A stretch of DNA of 64,000 nucleotides from Gemmatimonadota bacterium (GTDB lineage: Bacteria > Gemmatimonadota > Gemmatimonadetes > Gemmatimonadales > GWC2-71-9), in assembly GCA_003222135.1 (NCBI GenBank), contig QHUM01000044.1:60416-124415 (forward strand). The letters run 5' to 3'. The notes beneath the pieces were generated by a model that saw only the letters and a list, made by a program, of their open reading frames with translations, did no database searches and had not been told where the DNA came from. The position numbers were made by a program, and so were the translations under genes. Shown piece after piece: positions 53,263-64,000 of this stretch (positions are counted from its first letter, which is position 1; each line of letters begins with the position of its first letter).

Positions 53263-54337
53263 CACCGGAGAGGGCGAGCGGCTCGCGCTGTTCGACCGGC
53301 TCGCCGAGCACGACCACGAGCAGGTGAGCTTCGCCTACGAGTCGTCGTGCGGCTATCGCGGCATCATCGCCATTCACTCGACCGGGCTCGGGCCCGCGCT
53401 CGGCGGCACCCGGTTCTGGAACTACGGCACCGACGAGGAGGCGCTGGTCGACTGCCTCCGGCTGGCGCGCGGCATGACGTACAAGGCCGCGGTGGCCGGG
53501 CTGAACCTGGGCGGCGGCAAGAGCGTGATCCTGGGCGACAATCGCACGACCCGGCGGGAGGCGCTGTTCCGGGCGCACGGCCGGCACGTGGAGTCGCTCA
53601 AGGGCCGCTACATCACGGCCGAGGACGTCGGCACGTCGACGTCCGACATGGAGTACATCAAGGCGGAGACGAACCACGTCACCGGCTTGATCGGTAAGTC
53701 GGGCGATCCGTCGCCCGTGACGGCGTACGGCGTATACCGTGGCATGAAGGCGTGCGCGGCGTACCGCTACGGGTCGGACCGACTCGCGGGGAAGACCGTC
53801 GCGCTGCAGGGGTGCGGCAGCGTGGGGTACCATCTCGCGCAGCTGCTGCATACCGAAGGGGCGAAGATCGTGTGCACCGACATCGAGCCTCAGCGGGTGA
53901 AGCGCGTCGTGGACGAATGCGGGGCCACGGCGGTGGCGCCGAGCGATATTTACGGCGTGCCGGCCGACGTGTTCGCACCGTGCGCGCTGGGCGCGGTGAT
54001 CAACGACGACACGATCCGCCGGCTCGAGGTCGAGATCGTGGCGGGCGGGGCGAACAACCAGCTCGCCGAAGACCGCCACGGCGACCTGCTTGAGGCGCGC
54101 CACATCACCTACGCCCCCGACTACGTCATCAACGGTGGTGGGCTGATCAATGTGAACGCCGAGCTGCACGACTGGTCTCCGGAGCGGGCGCGCAACAAGG
54201 CCGGCGAGATCTACGACACGATCCTGCGGGTGTTCGAGATCGCGCGGGACGAGGGCATCCCGAGCTACCGGGCCGCCGACCGGCTCGCCGAGCAGCGCAT
54301 CGCCACGATCGCGCAGGTGCGGCGCAACTATGTCTGA
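53201..54337 (+). CDS. Leucine/valine-type amino-acid dehydrogenase (Glu/Leu/Phe/Val family)
   Basis: A 378-aa NAD-dependent dehydrogenase. GPALGGTRFWNYGTDEEALVD leads into LARGMTYKAAVAGLNLGGGKSVI, with the substrate lysines of leucine dehydrogenase; TAEDVGTSTSDM and TVALQGCGSVGYHLAQLL (GxGxxG) follow, and VIVGGANNQLAE-type residues appear as EIVAGGANNQLAED. The short form lacking the glutamate dehydrogenase insertion supports a branched-chain substrate. It deaminates leucine, valine or isoleucine to the keto acids. The ATG at 53201 overlaps the previous gene by 62 bp; the first 20 residues are Ser/Ala-rich and non-conserved, so a later non-ATG start is possible. Confidence 0.9.
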   Translation: MKAPAKSSGSSSPAASILEASTGEGERLALFDRLAEHDHEQVSFAYESSCGYRGIIAIHSTGLGPALGGTRFWNYGTDEEALVDCLRLARGMTYKAAVAGLNLGGGKSVILGDNRTTRREALFRAHGRHVESLKGRYITAEDVGTSTSDMEYIKAETNHVTGLIGKSGDPSPVTAYGVYRGMKACAAYRYGSDRLAGKTVALQGCGSVGYHLAQLLHTEGAKIVCTDIEPQRVKRVVDECGATAVAPSDIYGVPADVFAPCALGAVINDDTIRRLEVEIVAGGANNQLAEDRHGDLLEARHITYAPDYVINGGGLINVNAELHDWSPERARNKAGEIYDTILRVFEIARDEGIPSYRAADRLAEQRIATIAQVRRNYV

Positions 54338-54776
54338 GCAGGTCTACGTCGGGGCGGACCACGCGGGCTTTCAGCTGAAGCAGAAGCTCGTGGACGAATT
54401 GCGCCGGCTCGGCTACGAGCCGGTGGACGTAGGCCCGAAGGCGCTGGACCCGGCGGACGACTTTTCGGATTACGGTAAGCCGGTGGCCGACGCGGTGAGC
54501 CGGGGGGTGGCGCAGCGCGGCGTACTGACCTGCGGGACCGGGCTCGGGATGGCGTACGTGGCCAATCGGTTCCCGCGCGTGCGCGCCGCCGTCGCCTGGA
54601 GTCCCGAGATCGCCGAGCTGGCGCGCAAGCACAACGACGCCAACGTGCTCGTGCTGCCGTCGCGGTTCGTGAGTGAGGAGGAGGGGATGGAGATTCTGCA
54701 CCGCTGGCTCGACACCGGGTTCGAAGGCGGGCGCCACGCGCGGCGCGTCGCCAAGATCGACCATGATGGACCATGA
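54330..54776 (+). CDS. rpiB: Ribose-5-phosphate isomerase B
   Basis: A 148-aa RpiB/LacA-type isomerase. [16 protein letters not shown] gives the phosphate-binding Asp-His, [13 protein letters not shown] the middle block, and [18 protein letters not shown] the catalytic Cys loop. [13 protein letters not shown] and the C-terminal RRVAKID are standard. It interconverts ribulose 5-phosphate and ribose 5-phosphate for nucleotide synthesis. The start overlaps the upstream stop (ATGTCTGA), and the stop overlaps glyA (ATGA). The rpiB-glyA order is common in bacteria. Confidence 0.95.
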   Translation: MSEQVYVGADHAGFQLKQKLVDELRRLGYEPVDVGPKALDPADDFSDYGKPVADAVSRGVAQRGVLTCGTGLGMAYVANRFPRVRAAVAWSPEIAELARKHNDANVLVLPSRFVSEEEGMEILHRWLDTGFEGGRHARRVAKIDHDGP

Positions 54777-56053
54777 TTGATCGACGCGCGCGCCTCGCGC
54801 AGGCCGACCCGGCCATCTACGCGCTGATCCAGCGGGAGGTGGAGCGCCAGGAGCACGGGCTCGAGCTGATCGCGAGCGAGAACTTCGCCACCATGGCCGT
54901 CATGGAGGCCATGGGCACGGCGCTCACCAACAAGTACGCCGAGGGGCTCCCCAGAAAACGCTACTACGGCGGCTGTGAGGTCGTCGACGAGGTGGAGCAG
55001 CTCGCGATCGACCGCGCCAAGGCGCTGTTCAAGGCCGAGCACGTGAACGTGCAGCCGCACTCGGGCGCGCAGGCCAACATGGCGGCTTACCTCGCGGTCG
55101 CGAAGCTGGGGGATACGCTGCTCGGGCTGGCGCTGCCGCACGGCGGCCACCTGACGCACGGCTCGCCCGTCAACTTCTCGGGCATGCTGTTTCGGCCCAC
55201 CGCCTACGGGGTGCGGGAGGACACCGGGCGCATCGACTACGATCAAGTGCGCGACGTCGCCCGCCGCGAGCGGCCCCGCATTCTGGTAGGCGGCGGCAGC
55301 GCGTACGCCCGCGTGATCGATTTCGCCGCGCTGCGGAGCGTCGCCGACGAAGTCGGCGCCATCTTCGTGGTCGACATGGCGCACTTCGCCGGCCTCGTGG
55401 CCGCGGGGATTCACCCGTCGCCCGTGCCGCACGCACAGATCGTCACGACCACGACGCACAAGACGCTGCGCGGCCCGCGCGGCGGCCTGATTCTGTGTCA
55501 GGAAGCCTACGGCAAGGACGTGGACAAGCTGGTGTTCCCGGGCATCCAGGGCGGCCCGCTCGAGCACGTCATCGCAGCGAAGGCCGTGGCGCTGGGGGAA
55601 GCGATGACGCCCGCATTCAAGCAGTACGCGATCCAGGTCGTCAAGAACGCGCAGGCGCTGGCGGCGGCGCTCGCCGAGCGCGGCTACGCGATCGTGTCGG
55701 GGGGCACCGACACGCATCTCATGCTCGTGGACCTGCGACCCAAAGGCCTGACGGGCAAGGACGCGCAGGTCTTGCTCGATCGCGCGGGAATCACGGTCAA
55801 CAAAAACACCATTCCCGGCGACCCCCAGTCGCCCTTCGTCACGAGCGGGATCCGGATCGGCACGCCCGCCGTCACGACGCGCGGCTTCACGGAACCCGAG
55901 ATGGAGAAGGTGGCCGACATGATCGACACGGTGCTCACCAAGCAGGACGACGCTACGCTGGCGCGCGTCAAAGCCGAAGTGCGCGAGCTGACCGGCCAGT
56001 TTCCCCTGTACGCGGCACCCGCCCGCCAGGCCGTGGGAGCGCGCCGTGGCTGA
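54773..56053 (+). CDS. glyA: Serine hydroxymethyltransferase
   Basis: A 426-aa PLP enzyme. It has [82 protein letters not shown], and the PLP lysine in [16 protein letters not shown]. The C-terminal [14 protein letters not shown] is also present. It converts serine and tetrahydrofolate to glycine and methylene-tetrahydrofolate, the main one-carbon source for PurN and PurH in the leftward run. Length is normal. The start is coupled to rpiB by ATGA. Confidence 0.97.
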   Translation: MIDRRARLAQADPAIYALIQREVERQEHGLELIASENFATMAVMEAMGTALTNKYAEGLPRKRYYGGCEVVDEVEQLAIDRAKALFKAEHVNVQPHSGAQANMAAYLAVAKLGDTLLGLALPHGGHLTHGSPVNFSGMLFRPTAYGVREDTGRIDYDQVRDVARRERPRILVGGGSAYARVIDFAALRSVADEVGAIFVVDMAHFAGLVAAGIHPSPVPHAQIVTTTTHKTLRGPRGGLILCQEAYGKDVDKLVFPGIQGGPLEHVIAAKAVALGEAMTPAFKQYAIQVVKNAQALAAALAERGYAIVSGGTDTHLMLVDLRPKGLTGKDAQVLLDRAGITVNKNTIPGDPQSPFVTSGIRIGTPAVTTRGFTEPEMEKVADMIDTVLTKQDDATLARVKAEVRELTGQFPLYAAPARQAVGARRG

Positions 56054-56489
56054 GCGGCCGTCGAGCGGCTCGGGGTCGTTCACCGTGCATCTCGCGGACG
56101 AGCTCGAGGTCTACTTCAACGAGGTCGCGCACGGGCGGCCGGTTGGCTTCGTCGCGTCCTCCAAGTGGAAGCCCCCGACCGACATCTACGAGATCGACGA
56201 CGCGGTCGTCGTCTACATGGACATCGCCGGCATGCGCGCCGAGGATTTCACCGTCGAGTTCGCCGACGGCATCCTCACCATCGGGGGCGAGCGCAAGCCG
56301 CGGCGCGAGGGGAAGCCGCACTACCACGCGATGGAGGTGCAGGTCGGTCCGTTCGAGCGCCGCTTCCGGTTGCCGGTCCCCGTCGACCCCGAGTCGATCC
56401 GCGCGAGCTACGAGCACGGCTTTCTCGAGGTGCGGCTCGCCAAGATCCCGGCGCGGCTGTCGGGGCCCCAATCTGTGAAGGTGCAGTAG
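56046..56489 (+). CDS. Hsp20 small heat-shock protein
   Basis: A 147-aa small heat-shock protein from a GTG overlapping glyA by 8 bp. The alpha-crystallin domain runs from about residue 38 ([20 protein letters not shown]) through [17 protein letters not shown] and [20 protein letters not shown] to [10 protein letters not shown]. The N-terminal 35 residues are short and polar. The C-terminal IxI anchor is not clear (only AKIPARL). It is an ATP-independent holdase that prevents aggregation. lon starts immediately after its stop, so holdase and protease are co-expressed. Confidence 0.92.
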   Translation: MAERPSSGSGSFTVHLADELEVYFNEVAHGRPVGFVASSKWKPPTDIYEIDDAVVVYMDIAGMRAEDFTVEFADGILTIGGERKPRREGKPHYHAMEVQVGPFERRFRLPVPVDPESIRASYEHGFLEVRLAKIPARLSGPQSVKVQ

Positions 56490-58870
<2,381 letters not shown>

Positions 58871-58874
<4 letters not shown>

Positions 58875-59257
58875 GCGATTTCGCGACCCTGCAGGAAGCG
58901 TTCGAGCGAATCGGCCAGCAGGACGGCCGCTACCACGAGCGCGGCTACCTGTTCGTGCTCGCGGCGCTCGAATACGCCCAGGGCAAGCTGCCGACGCGCC
59001 GCCACCTGAGCGGGGCGGAGCTCGCCTGGGCCTGCCGCGACTTCGCGCTCGACCAGTTCGGGTTGCTCGCGCCCACGGTGCTGCGCTACTGGGGGATCAC
59101 CGGCACCGAGGATTTCGGGCACATCGTCTTCTCGCTGATCGACGTGGGGCTCCTGGCGCGACAGCCAAGCGACAAGGTCGAAGACTTCGATCGGGTGTAC
59201 GACTTCTCGGAAGTGTTCCGGGCCCAGTACCGCTGGCCCGGCCTGGAGCGCGGATAG
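58871..59257 (+). CDS. Minf_1886-family conserved protein
   Basis: A 128-aa soluble protein that matches the pattern of the Minf_1886 family, known mainly from Verrucomicrobia, Planctomycetes and relatives: YHERGYLFVLAALEYAQ, HLSGAELAWACRDFALDQFG, LLAPTVLRYWGITGTEDFG and the final YDFSEVFRAQYRW. It is mostly helical. Function is unknown. It is coupled to lon (ATGA), and a small zinc protein follows, so a role in protein quality control is conceivable but unproven. Confidence 0.8.
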
Positions 59258-59288
59258 CGGGTGCTGGATCGGGGGAAGGGGGTGCCGC

Positions 59289-59489
59289 ATGAGCACGGAC
59301 GCCAGGGACTGGCCCGCCTGCAAGAAGTGCCAGCAAGGTCTGCTCATTCCGTTGTCGGATTACGGGCGCGACGGCGCGCCGATCACCTACAAGGCGTGGG
59401 TCTGCAGCAACCCGGAGTGCGGGTTCAACATTCGCATCGATAACGGGGAGATCTCGTTCGGTAAGGCGATCGGCCAGAGCTTCAAATAA
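59289..59489 (+). CDS. Small zinc-ribbon-like protein (66 aa)
   Basis: A 66-aa protein with two Cys pairs, CKKCQQGLLIPLSDYG and VCSNPECGFNIRID, spaced like a zinc ribbon, and a basic/polar tail GKAIGQSFK. No signal peptide. The upstream GGGGGAAGGGGG stretch offers a Shine-Dalgarno. The spacing (CxxC...CxxxxC) resembles nucleic-acid-binding or rubredoxin-like small proteins, but no family is recognised. It stands alone between the Minf_1886 and MEMO1-type genes, all in one direction. Confidence 0.7.
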   Translation: MSTDARDWPACKKCQQGLLIPLSDYGRDGAPITYKAWVCSNPECGFNIRIDNGEISFGKAIGQSFK

Positions 59490-59492
59490 GGC

Positions 59493-60317
59493 TTGGACGC
59501 GGTGCGCGCGCCCGCGGTGAGCGGGCGCTTCTATCCGGGGACGAAGCGCGAGCTGGAGCGCGCCGTCCGCGAGCTCCTCGAGGCCGTCCCGTCGGCGAGC
59601 CCCGCGCCGGCGCGCGCCGCCGTGGCGCCGCATGCCGGTTACGACTACTCGGGACTGACCGCCGCCCATGTGTTCGCTCGCCTCGACATCCCGCCCGTCG
59701 TGGTGATCCTCGCGCCCAACCACACCGGTGTGTGCGGCGCGCGCGGGGGCGCCTCGCTGTGGGAGGCCGGCGCGTTCCGCACCCCGTTGGGCGACGTCCC
59801 GGTGGACGAGCGGTTCGCCGGCGCGTTGCTCGAGGCGTCGCCGCTCGTCGGCGTCGACCATACCGCTCACACGCGCGAGCACGCCGTGGAGGTGGAAGTG
59901 CCCTTTCTCCAGGTGCGCCGCCCGGACGTGCGCATCGTCCCCCTCGTGCTCGCCTGGGACGCGTGGGACGGCTGCCGCCGGCTGGGCGAGGCGCTCGCGG
60001 CTGTCACGGCCCGCTGGCCCGAGCCGGTGCTGCTGCTCGCCTCGAGCGACCTCACGCACTACGAGCCCGCCCGCGTGTCGGAGCGGAAGGACCGGCTGGC
60101 GCTCGAGGCGGTTTCGGCCTTGGACGGCGAAGAGCTGCTGCGGCGCTGCAAGCGCGAGGGGATATCGATGTGCGGTCGCGCCCCGACCGCCACCGTCGTG
60201 GCCGCGGCCCGCACCCTGGGCGCGGCGCGCGCGGACGTGGTGCATTACAGCCACTCCGGCATGGTGACGGGTGACGACGCCGCGGTGGTGGGGTACGCCG
60301 GCGTGCTGATCCCGTGA
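59493..60317 (+). CDS. amrB: MEMO1-family protein (AmmeMemoRadiSam system protein B)
   Basis: A 274-aa MEMO1-like protein from a TTG three bases after the zinc-ribbon stop. VRAPAVSGRFYPGTKRELE at the N-terminus, VAPHAGYDYSGLTAAHVF, VVILAPNHTGV, HTREHAVEVEVPFLQ, LLASSDLTHYEP and MVTGDDAAVVGYAG give the His-containing site similar to class III extradiol dioxygenases. Members often accompany an AMMECR1 protein and a radical SAM enzyme; neither is here. The biochemical role is not settled. Its stop overlaps the NAD(P)HX repair gene start (GTGA). Confidence 0.88.
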   Translation: MDAVRAPAVSGRFYPGTKRELERAVRELLEAVPSASPAPARAAVAPHAGYDYSGLTAAHVFARLDIPPVVVILAPNHTGVCGARGGASLWEAGAFRTPLGDVPVDERFAGALLEASPLVGVDHTAHTREHAVEVEVPFLQVRRPDVRIVPLVLAWDAWDGCRRLGEALAAVTARWPEPVLLLASSDLTHYEPARVSERKDRLALEAVSALDGEELLRRCKREGISMCGRAPTATVVAAARTLGAARADVVHYSHSGMVTGDDAAVVGYAGVLIP

Positions 60318-61837
60318 ACCCGATCCCCGTGCTGTCGGCGACCGAAGCCGCCGCCTGGGACTCGGCGGCCCGCACCCAGTACCGCATCCCCTCGCGCGTG
60401 CTCATGGAAGCCGCTGGCCGCGCGGTCGCCCAGGTGATCGTGCGCGAATTCAGCGACGTGATCACCCGCGGTGTCCTGGTCGCTGCTGGGGCCGGGAACA
60501 ACGGTGGCGACGGCTGGGTCGTGGCGCGGGCGCTCCATGCCGCGGGCGTCCCCGTCTGGGTCTCTGGCCTCGATCCCAAGACCGACGACGCGATCGACAG
60601 CCGTGCGCTGGCGCGGGTGGACGGCGTGCGCGAGATCGGCCGCGACGAGCCGTGGCCGGCCGCCGCCGTGGCCGTGGACGCCTTACTCGGGACCGGCGCG
60701 ACGGGTCCCGCGCGCGGCGACGTGCTCGCCCTGGCGCAGCGGCTCGTCGCGTACGGGGCGACCGTGGTCGCCGTGGACGGACCGACCGGGCTCGATCTGT
60801 CGAGTGGCGAAGCGCACGGCCCGGTGCGCGCCGCCCTGTCGGTAACGTTCGGCGGCCCGCGCCGCGGCCACCTGCTGGCGCGCGACTGGTGTGGCAAGAT
60901 CGTGGTCGTGGACATCGGGCTCCCGCCCGCCGACCCGTCGTGGCCGCTGCTCGTCACCGACGTCTGGGCGGGTGGGCGGCTCCCCAAGCTGACCCCCACG
61001 ATGCACAAGGGCGACCGCGGCCGCGTGACCGTCGTGGGCGGCTCGAACGGCATGACCGGCGCGGCGCTACATGCCGCGCGCGCGGCGCTCGCGGCGGGGG
61101 CGGGGCTGGTCAAACTGGTCGCCGGACCGGAGACGATCGTGGCCGCGCGCGCCAGCCTCCCCGACGTGCTGACGGTGGAGTCCGCGCTCGGGCCCGACCT
61201 CGAGCCCGACGCGGCGGAGGCGCTGGAATGGGCCGACGCGCTCGTCGTCGGCCCGGGGCTCGGCCGCACGCCGCCCGGCACTCCGTTCCTGCAGGCCGTG
61301 CTGGCACGCCGCGCCATCCCCACCGTGCTGGACGCCGACGCCCTGCTGCTGTTCCAGGGCCCGGCCGAGCGGCCGGTCGTGCTCACGCCGCACTTGGGGG
61401 AGTTCCGCGCCCAATTCGGGGATCAACTCGCCGATGCCGCGGCGAACGACCGGTGGGGGGCGGCCGCCAAGGCCGCGCAGAAGGTCAAAGGGACCGTGCT
61501 GTTGAAGGGCGTCCCCACCGTGATCGCGGATCTGCGCGGGCCGATCCACGTCGTCGCGAGCGGTAACCCGGGGCTCGCGACGGGCGGCTCGGGCGACCTG
61601 CTCGCCGGATTCATCGGAGCGTTCCTGGCGCGCGGCAGCCCTGGCCCCGAGGCGGCGGCGCTGGGCGCGCACGCGCTCGGGCGGGCCGCCGAGCACGGCG
61701 CCCGGCAGTGGACGGCGCGCAGCCTGCGCCCCGCCGACGTGCTCGCCGCGCTGCCCGACATCTGGCGCGCGTGGGCGAACGCGAGGCCGGTGGGACCTCC
61801 GGTGCTCGCGGAGCTCGAGCTTCCGGAGACGGAGTGA
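60314..61837 (+). CDS. nnr: Bifunctional NAD(P)H-hydrate epimerase / ADP-dependent dehydratase
   Basis: A 507-aa two-domain repair enzyme. The N-terminal YjeF_N epimerase (residues 1 to about 210) has VLVAAGAGNNGGDGWVVAR and VDALLGTGATGPARG. The C-terminal ribokinase-like dehydratase shows MHKGDRGRVTVVGGSNGMTG, VVGPGLGRTPP, VLDADALLLFQG, LTPHLGEFRAQFG and SGNPGLATGGSGDLLAGFIG with the catalytic Asp. It reverses spontaneous or enzyme-made hydration of NAD(P)H. The GTG start overlaps the amrB stop (GTGA), and its stop overlaps the following gene in the same way. Confidence 0.95.
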   Translation: MNPIPVLSATEAAAWDSAARTQYRIPSRVLMEAAGRAVAQVIVREFSDVITRGVLVAAGAGNNGGDGWVVARALHAAGVPVWVSGLDPKTDDAIDSRALARVDGVREIGRDEPWPAAAVAVDALLGTGATGPARGDVLALAQRLVAYGATVVAVDGPTGLDLSSGEAHGPVRAALSVTFGGPRRGHLLARDWCGKIVVVDIGLPPADPSWPLLVTDVWAGGRLPKLTPTMHKGDRGRVTVVGGSNGMTGAALHAARAALAAGAGLVKLVAGPETIVAARASLPDVLTVESALGPDLEPDAAEALEWADALVVGPGLGRTPPGTPFLQAVLARRAIPTVLDADALLLFQGPAERPVVLTPHLGEFRAQFGDQLADAAANDRWGAAAKAAQKVKGTVLLKGVPTVIADLRGPIHVVASGNPGLATGGSGDLLAGFIGAFLARGSPGPEAAALGAHALGRAAEHGARQWTARSLRPADVLAALPDIWRAWANARPVGPPVLAELELPETE

Positions 61838-63441
61838 ACCAAAGGGCTCGAGTAGACGGTCAGACGGCAAGTGTGGCCGTGCTGGCCACGGTGCTGCTAG
61901 CCGTCTACCCGTCTATCCGTCTATCCGTCCAGTCCTCTCGCTGGCGCTCCGAAGACCGCGCCCTCATCAGCGACTTCTCCGCGGTCGAGGCGGTCGCGGC
62001 GTCGCCGTTCAGCGTGTTCGCTGCGACGACCCACGGTCTCACGATCTACGACCGCCAGGCTCGGAGCTGGCGCCTCCCCGTCACGTCGCTCGACGGGTAC
62101 CCCGCGGCCCCGGTGCGCGTCGCGCTCGCGGACGGCGTCGCCGACGCGGTGTGGCTCGGCACGACCGCAGGGTGGGCCCGTTACGACGCTACCGTCCGGA
62201 CGTGGGAGCAAGGCGTCGTCCCGGGCGGCGTCGCGAGCCTGATGCTCGACGCGCGGGATCAGGCGAGCGGCATCTTCGTGCTGGGCGCCTCCGGCTGGGG
62301 ATTCCTGCCCCGCGGGGCGCTGTTCCCGGTGCAAGACCGACCGCTCCCGCCGCCGGGGCAACGCGTCACGCCGCTCGACCCCCGCACCGCGCTCGCCCAG
62401 GCGCCGTTCGCGGAGGCGCTGCGCGCCCTCATCCTCACGGACCCTCGGCTCTCGAGCTACCGCTTCACGGCCGCGGCTCGCTCTCCGGACCGGAGCGAGC
62501 TGTTTCTTGGCTCGGACGGCGCGGGCCTCGTTCGCGTCGATCCGGCGACGGGACAGTGGGACCGGCTCGCGTTCGGGCTGCTCGCGGCGCGTGCCGGAGC
62601 GGTCGCGGTGGCGCCCGGCGGTGTGTGGGTGGCGTCCGCGGGGCGGGTGGGCGAGCGGCGAGGGCTGACGTGGGTCGCCCGAGATCTCTCGGCGGACACG
62701 ACGATCGAGGGCACGGGCACGCTCGGGTTCCCGTGCGTCGAAGGGAGGCGGCTGATCGCACGGGGGCGGTCGCTCTGGCTCGCGTGCGAGCGGGGCGTCG
62801 TGCGGATCGACGCCCTTGGCTCGAGCGTCAGGCTGTTCGTGGTGGACGCTCCCACCGCGCTCGCTCCGGCGCCCGACGGTGTGTGGGTCGGGAGCGGTCG
62901 CGGCTTGTTTGTGGTGAGCGACGAGGGATCGGTGGTCCGGATTTGGAGCGACACGCCCGTCCTCAGCCTCGTCGCCGTGCGGGAGAGCGTCTGGGTCGGC
63001 ACGGTCGGTGGCCTCGGCCTGCTCGCGCCGGGGGAGAACAGCGTCGCGGTGCCACCGGACGTGGCAGCGCAACCGGCGCTGCGCGCGCCGATCGTCGCGC
63101 TCACGCTGCTCGAGGACACGCTCGTCGCCGTGACGCCCGAACAGCTCGGCTGGCGCGATCCGGCGAGCGGCCGGTGGACGGTGCTGCGGACCCGGGCCGA
63201 GCTGGGCCGCGTGACCGCGCTCGCCCCGGACGTCCCGAGTCCCGCAGGCGGGGGCGGCATCTGGATCGCCGGCACCAACGGCCTCGGGTTCTGGGACATT
63301 GGGCGTGCGACGTTCCGCATGCTCACGGTGCCGCTCGACGTGCCGGCGCCGGTGCGCGACGTGGCGGTCGATGCGCTGTACGTCTGGGTGGCCACCGACA
63401 GCGGGCTGGTACGGTTCGCGCGCGACGCGGCGCTGCGGTGA
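61834..63441 (+). CDS. Exported beta-propeller-like protein
   Basis: A 535-aa protein from a GTG overlapping the upstream stop (GTGA). The signal peptide core is VAVLATVLLAVYPSIRLSVQ, whose C-region is made of 8-bp DNA repeats. The mature protein has at least eight propeller-like units with W/I-x-GT patterns: DAVWLGTTAGWARYDATVRTW, ELFLGSDGAGLVRVD, GVWVGSGRGLFVVS, SVWVGTVGGLGLL, GIWIAGTNGLGFWD and YVWVATDSGLVRF. This resembles two-component-regulator or WD40-type propellers, but here it is free-standing and periplasmic. Function unknown; coupled to thiL. Confidence 0.82.
   Translation: MNQRARVDGQTASVAVLATVLLAVYPSIRLSVQSSRWRSEDRALISDFSAVEAVAASPFSVFAATTHGLTIYDRQARSWRLPVTSLDGYPAAPVRVALADGVADAVWLGTTAGWARYDATVRTWEQGVVPGGVASLMLDARDQASGIFVLGASGWGFLPRGALFPVQDRPLPPPGQRVTPLDPRTALAQAPFAEALRALILTDPRLSSYRFTAAARSPDRSELFLGSDGAGLVRVDPATGQWDRLAFGLLAARAGAVAVAPGGVWVASAGRVGERRGLTWVARDLSADTTIEGTGTLGFPCVEGRRLIARGRSLWLACERGVVRIDALGSSVRLFVVDAPTALAPAPDGVWVGSGRGLFVVSDEGSVVRIWSDTPVLSLVAVRESVWVGTVGGLGLLAPGENSVAVPPDVAAQPALRAPIVALTLLEDTLVAVTPEQLGWRDPASGRWTVLRTRAELGRVTALAPDVPSPAGGGGIWIAGTNGLGFWDIGRATFRMLTVPLDVPAPVRDVAVDALYVWVATDSGLVRFARDAALR
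61852..61930 (+). repeat. 8-bp repeats, inverted pair flanking signal-peptide core
   Basis: Left: GTAGACGG-TCAGACGG (61852-61867). Right: CCGTCTAC, CCGTCTAT, CCGTCTAT and a partial copy (61901-61930). The left unit GTAGACGG is the exact reverse complement of the first right unit, so the hydrophobic-core codons sit in a 41-nt loop. The tract is translated as AVYPSIRLSV in the propeller protein leader. Confidence 0.85.
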
Positions 63442-64000
63442 GCGCCAACCTGCGCCTCGGCGGGGGCGGGGAGTTCGACCGCTTGCGTCGCATCTTCGCC
63501 CGGCTAGGGCGGACTGGGCAGAGCCTGGGCGACGACTGCGCGCTGGTTCCCGTCGGGCGGGATTGGCTGGCGGTCAGCATCGACCTGAGCCTCGAGGGTG
63601 TGCATTTCCGGACCGACTGGCTCTCGTTTCGGGAGATCGGATGGCGCTCGGCAGCGGCTGCCTTATCCGATCTGGCCGCCGAAGGGGCGGAGCCGATCGG
63701 GGTTCTATGTTCGCTCGGCGTCCCGGGCAACCGGCAACGCCGTACCGGCAACGCCGCTCCGGCAACTGAGATCATGACGGGCGTCGGTGCCGCGGTGAGG
63801 AGTGTGGGCGGCGCCGTGCTGGGGGGCGACCTCGTCCGCTCGCAGCGCTACATCGTGGACGTCTGTGTCCTGGGGTGGGCGACGCGCCCGGTGCGGCGGG
63901 ACGGAGCGCGCCCTGGCGACGGCCTGTGGGTGACGGGAGCGCTGGGCGGTGCGCGGGCCGCGCTGCGGTCGCTCGTCCAGGGCCGACGCCCGCCGCCGGC
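63438..64000 (+). CDS. thiL: Thiamine-monophosphate kinase, N-terminal part (cut by window edge)
   Basis: The GTG overlaps the propeller stop (GTGA), and about 187 codons are seen before the edge. The sequence has FDRLRRIFARLG, GQSLGDDCALVPV with the metal-binding Asp pair, VSIDLSLEGVHFRTDW, IGWRSAAAALSDLAAEGAEP, VGGAVLGGDLVRS and GLWVTGALGGARAAL, matching ThiL (PurM-like fold). It phosphorylates thiamine monophosphate to the active diphosphate. Odd: residues around 98-110 (PGNRQRRTGNAAPAT) come from a 14-bp tandem repeat (63731-63766) and replace the usual loop before the Met-Thr-Gly helix. Confidence 0.93.
   Translation, partial: MSANLRLGGGGEFDRLRRIFARLGRTGQSLGDDCALVPVGRDWLAVSIDLSLEGVHFRTDWLSFREIGWRSAAAALSDLAAEGAEPIGVLCSLGVPGNRQRRTGNAAPATEIMTGVGAAVRSVGGAVLGGDLVRSQRYIVDVCVLGWATRPVRRDGARPGDGLWVTGALGGARAALRSLVQGRRPPP
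63731..63766 (+). repeat. 14-bp tandem repeat within thiL
   Basis: CCGGCAACGCCGTA and CCGGCAACGCCGCT are followed by a third partial CCGGCAAC. The tract is translated as a loop insertion (NRQRRTGNAAPAT). Length variation here would change frame unless three units change together. Confidence 0.7.

Overview
The window is 64 kb of very GC-rich, tightly packed bacterial DNA. The mix points to a Gram-negative-type member of the Gemmatimonadota: adjacent DUF4159 and DUF4175 proteins, many exported proteins rich in TPR, propeller or Ig-like folds, a GmhB heptose phosphatase (LPS), lipoproteins, a Minf_1886-type protein and tandem DUF2723 proteins. This placement rests on gene content as I read it, not on a database search. 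No phage, insertion sequence, transposase or CRISPR array is visible. Coupled ATGA, GTGA and ATGNNTGA stop/start overlaps are used throughout.

Layout. 1-1.1 kb: 5' end of pdxJ (minus), a small lipoprotein, methylmalonyl-CoA epimerase. 1.1-15.3 kb (plus): thioredoxin, an unknown 338-aa protein, rsmI, then a coupled cluster DUF4159 - DUF4175 - TPR - Tat-exported protein - JAMM/DinG helicase fusion, followed by a small monooxygenase-like protein, a class I aminotransferase and a Pro-rich anchored protein. 15.3-16.7 kb (minus): tRNA-Ser(GCT) 12 bp upstream of gltX. 16.7-20.0 kb is the most accessory part: a frameshifted NmrA-like gene, a choice-of-anchor-P protein next to a related lipoprotein, two sigma-54-like promoters in the only gene-free stretch over 300 bp, a small membrane protein and a REP/BIME-like repeat. 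20.0-24.5 kb: uracil-DNA glycosylase (plus) facing a minus-strand envelope cluster (CDP-alcohol transferase, VTT membrane protein, polysaccharide deacetylase, glycosyltransferase). 24.6-29.3 kb (plus): PQQ dehydrogenase with an internal haem-c motif, then a coupled FAD oxidoreductase and ATP-grasp ligase. 29.3-31.1 kb (minus): tRNA-Ser(TGA), a VWA lipoprotein and a short hypothetical.

From 31.2 to 64 kb the window is essentially two long co-directional runs leaving one 28-bp divergent promoter at 46472-46499. Leftward (about 15 kb): valS, Ig-like lipoprotein, selA, gmhB, PPC-domain protein, purN, two M42 peptidase homologues (one without catalytic residues), purH and two DUF2723 proteins. Rightward (about 17.5 kb, continuing past the edge): a 57-aa membrane protein, thrS, thiolase, bioY, CPBP protease, hydroxyacyl-CoA dehydrogenase, acyl-CoA dehydrogenase, leucine-type dehydrogenase, rpiB, glyA, hsp20, lon, three small or accessory proteins, NAD(P)HX repair enzyme, a propeller protein and thiL (cut). 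The acyl-CoA and amino-acid dehydrogenase genes suggest branched-chain amino-acid or short-chain acyl-CoA catabolism; the rest is translation, purine and one-carbon housekeeping.

The most unusual signal is a family of 8-bp tandem repeats lying in the signal-peptide codons of four exported proteins (near 3.4, 9.15, 39.27 and 61.9 kb). Because the period is not a multiple of three, the forward unit encodes the same octapeptide cycle in every reading frame without stops. Other points worth checking are the JAMM-DinG fusion, the inactive M42 homologue, the bidirectional apparently leaderless promoter and the HTGQ variant of the ValRS HIGH motif.
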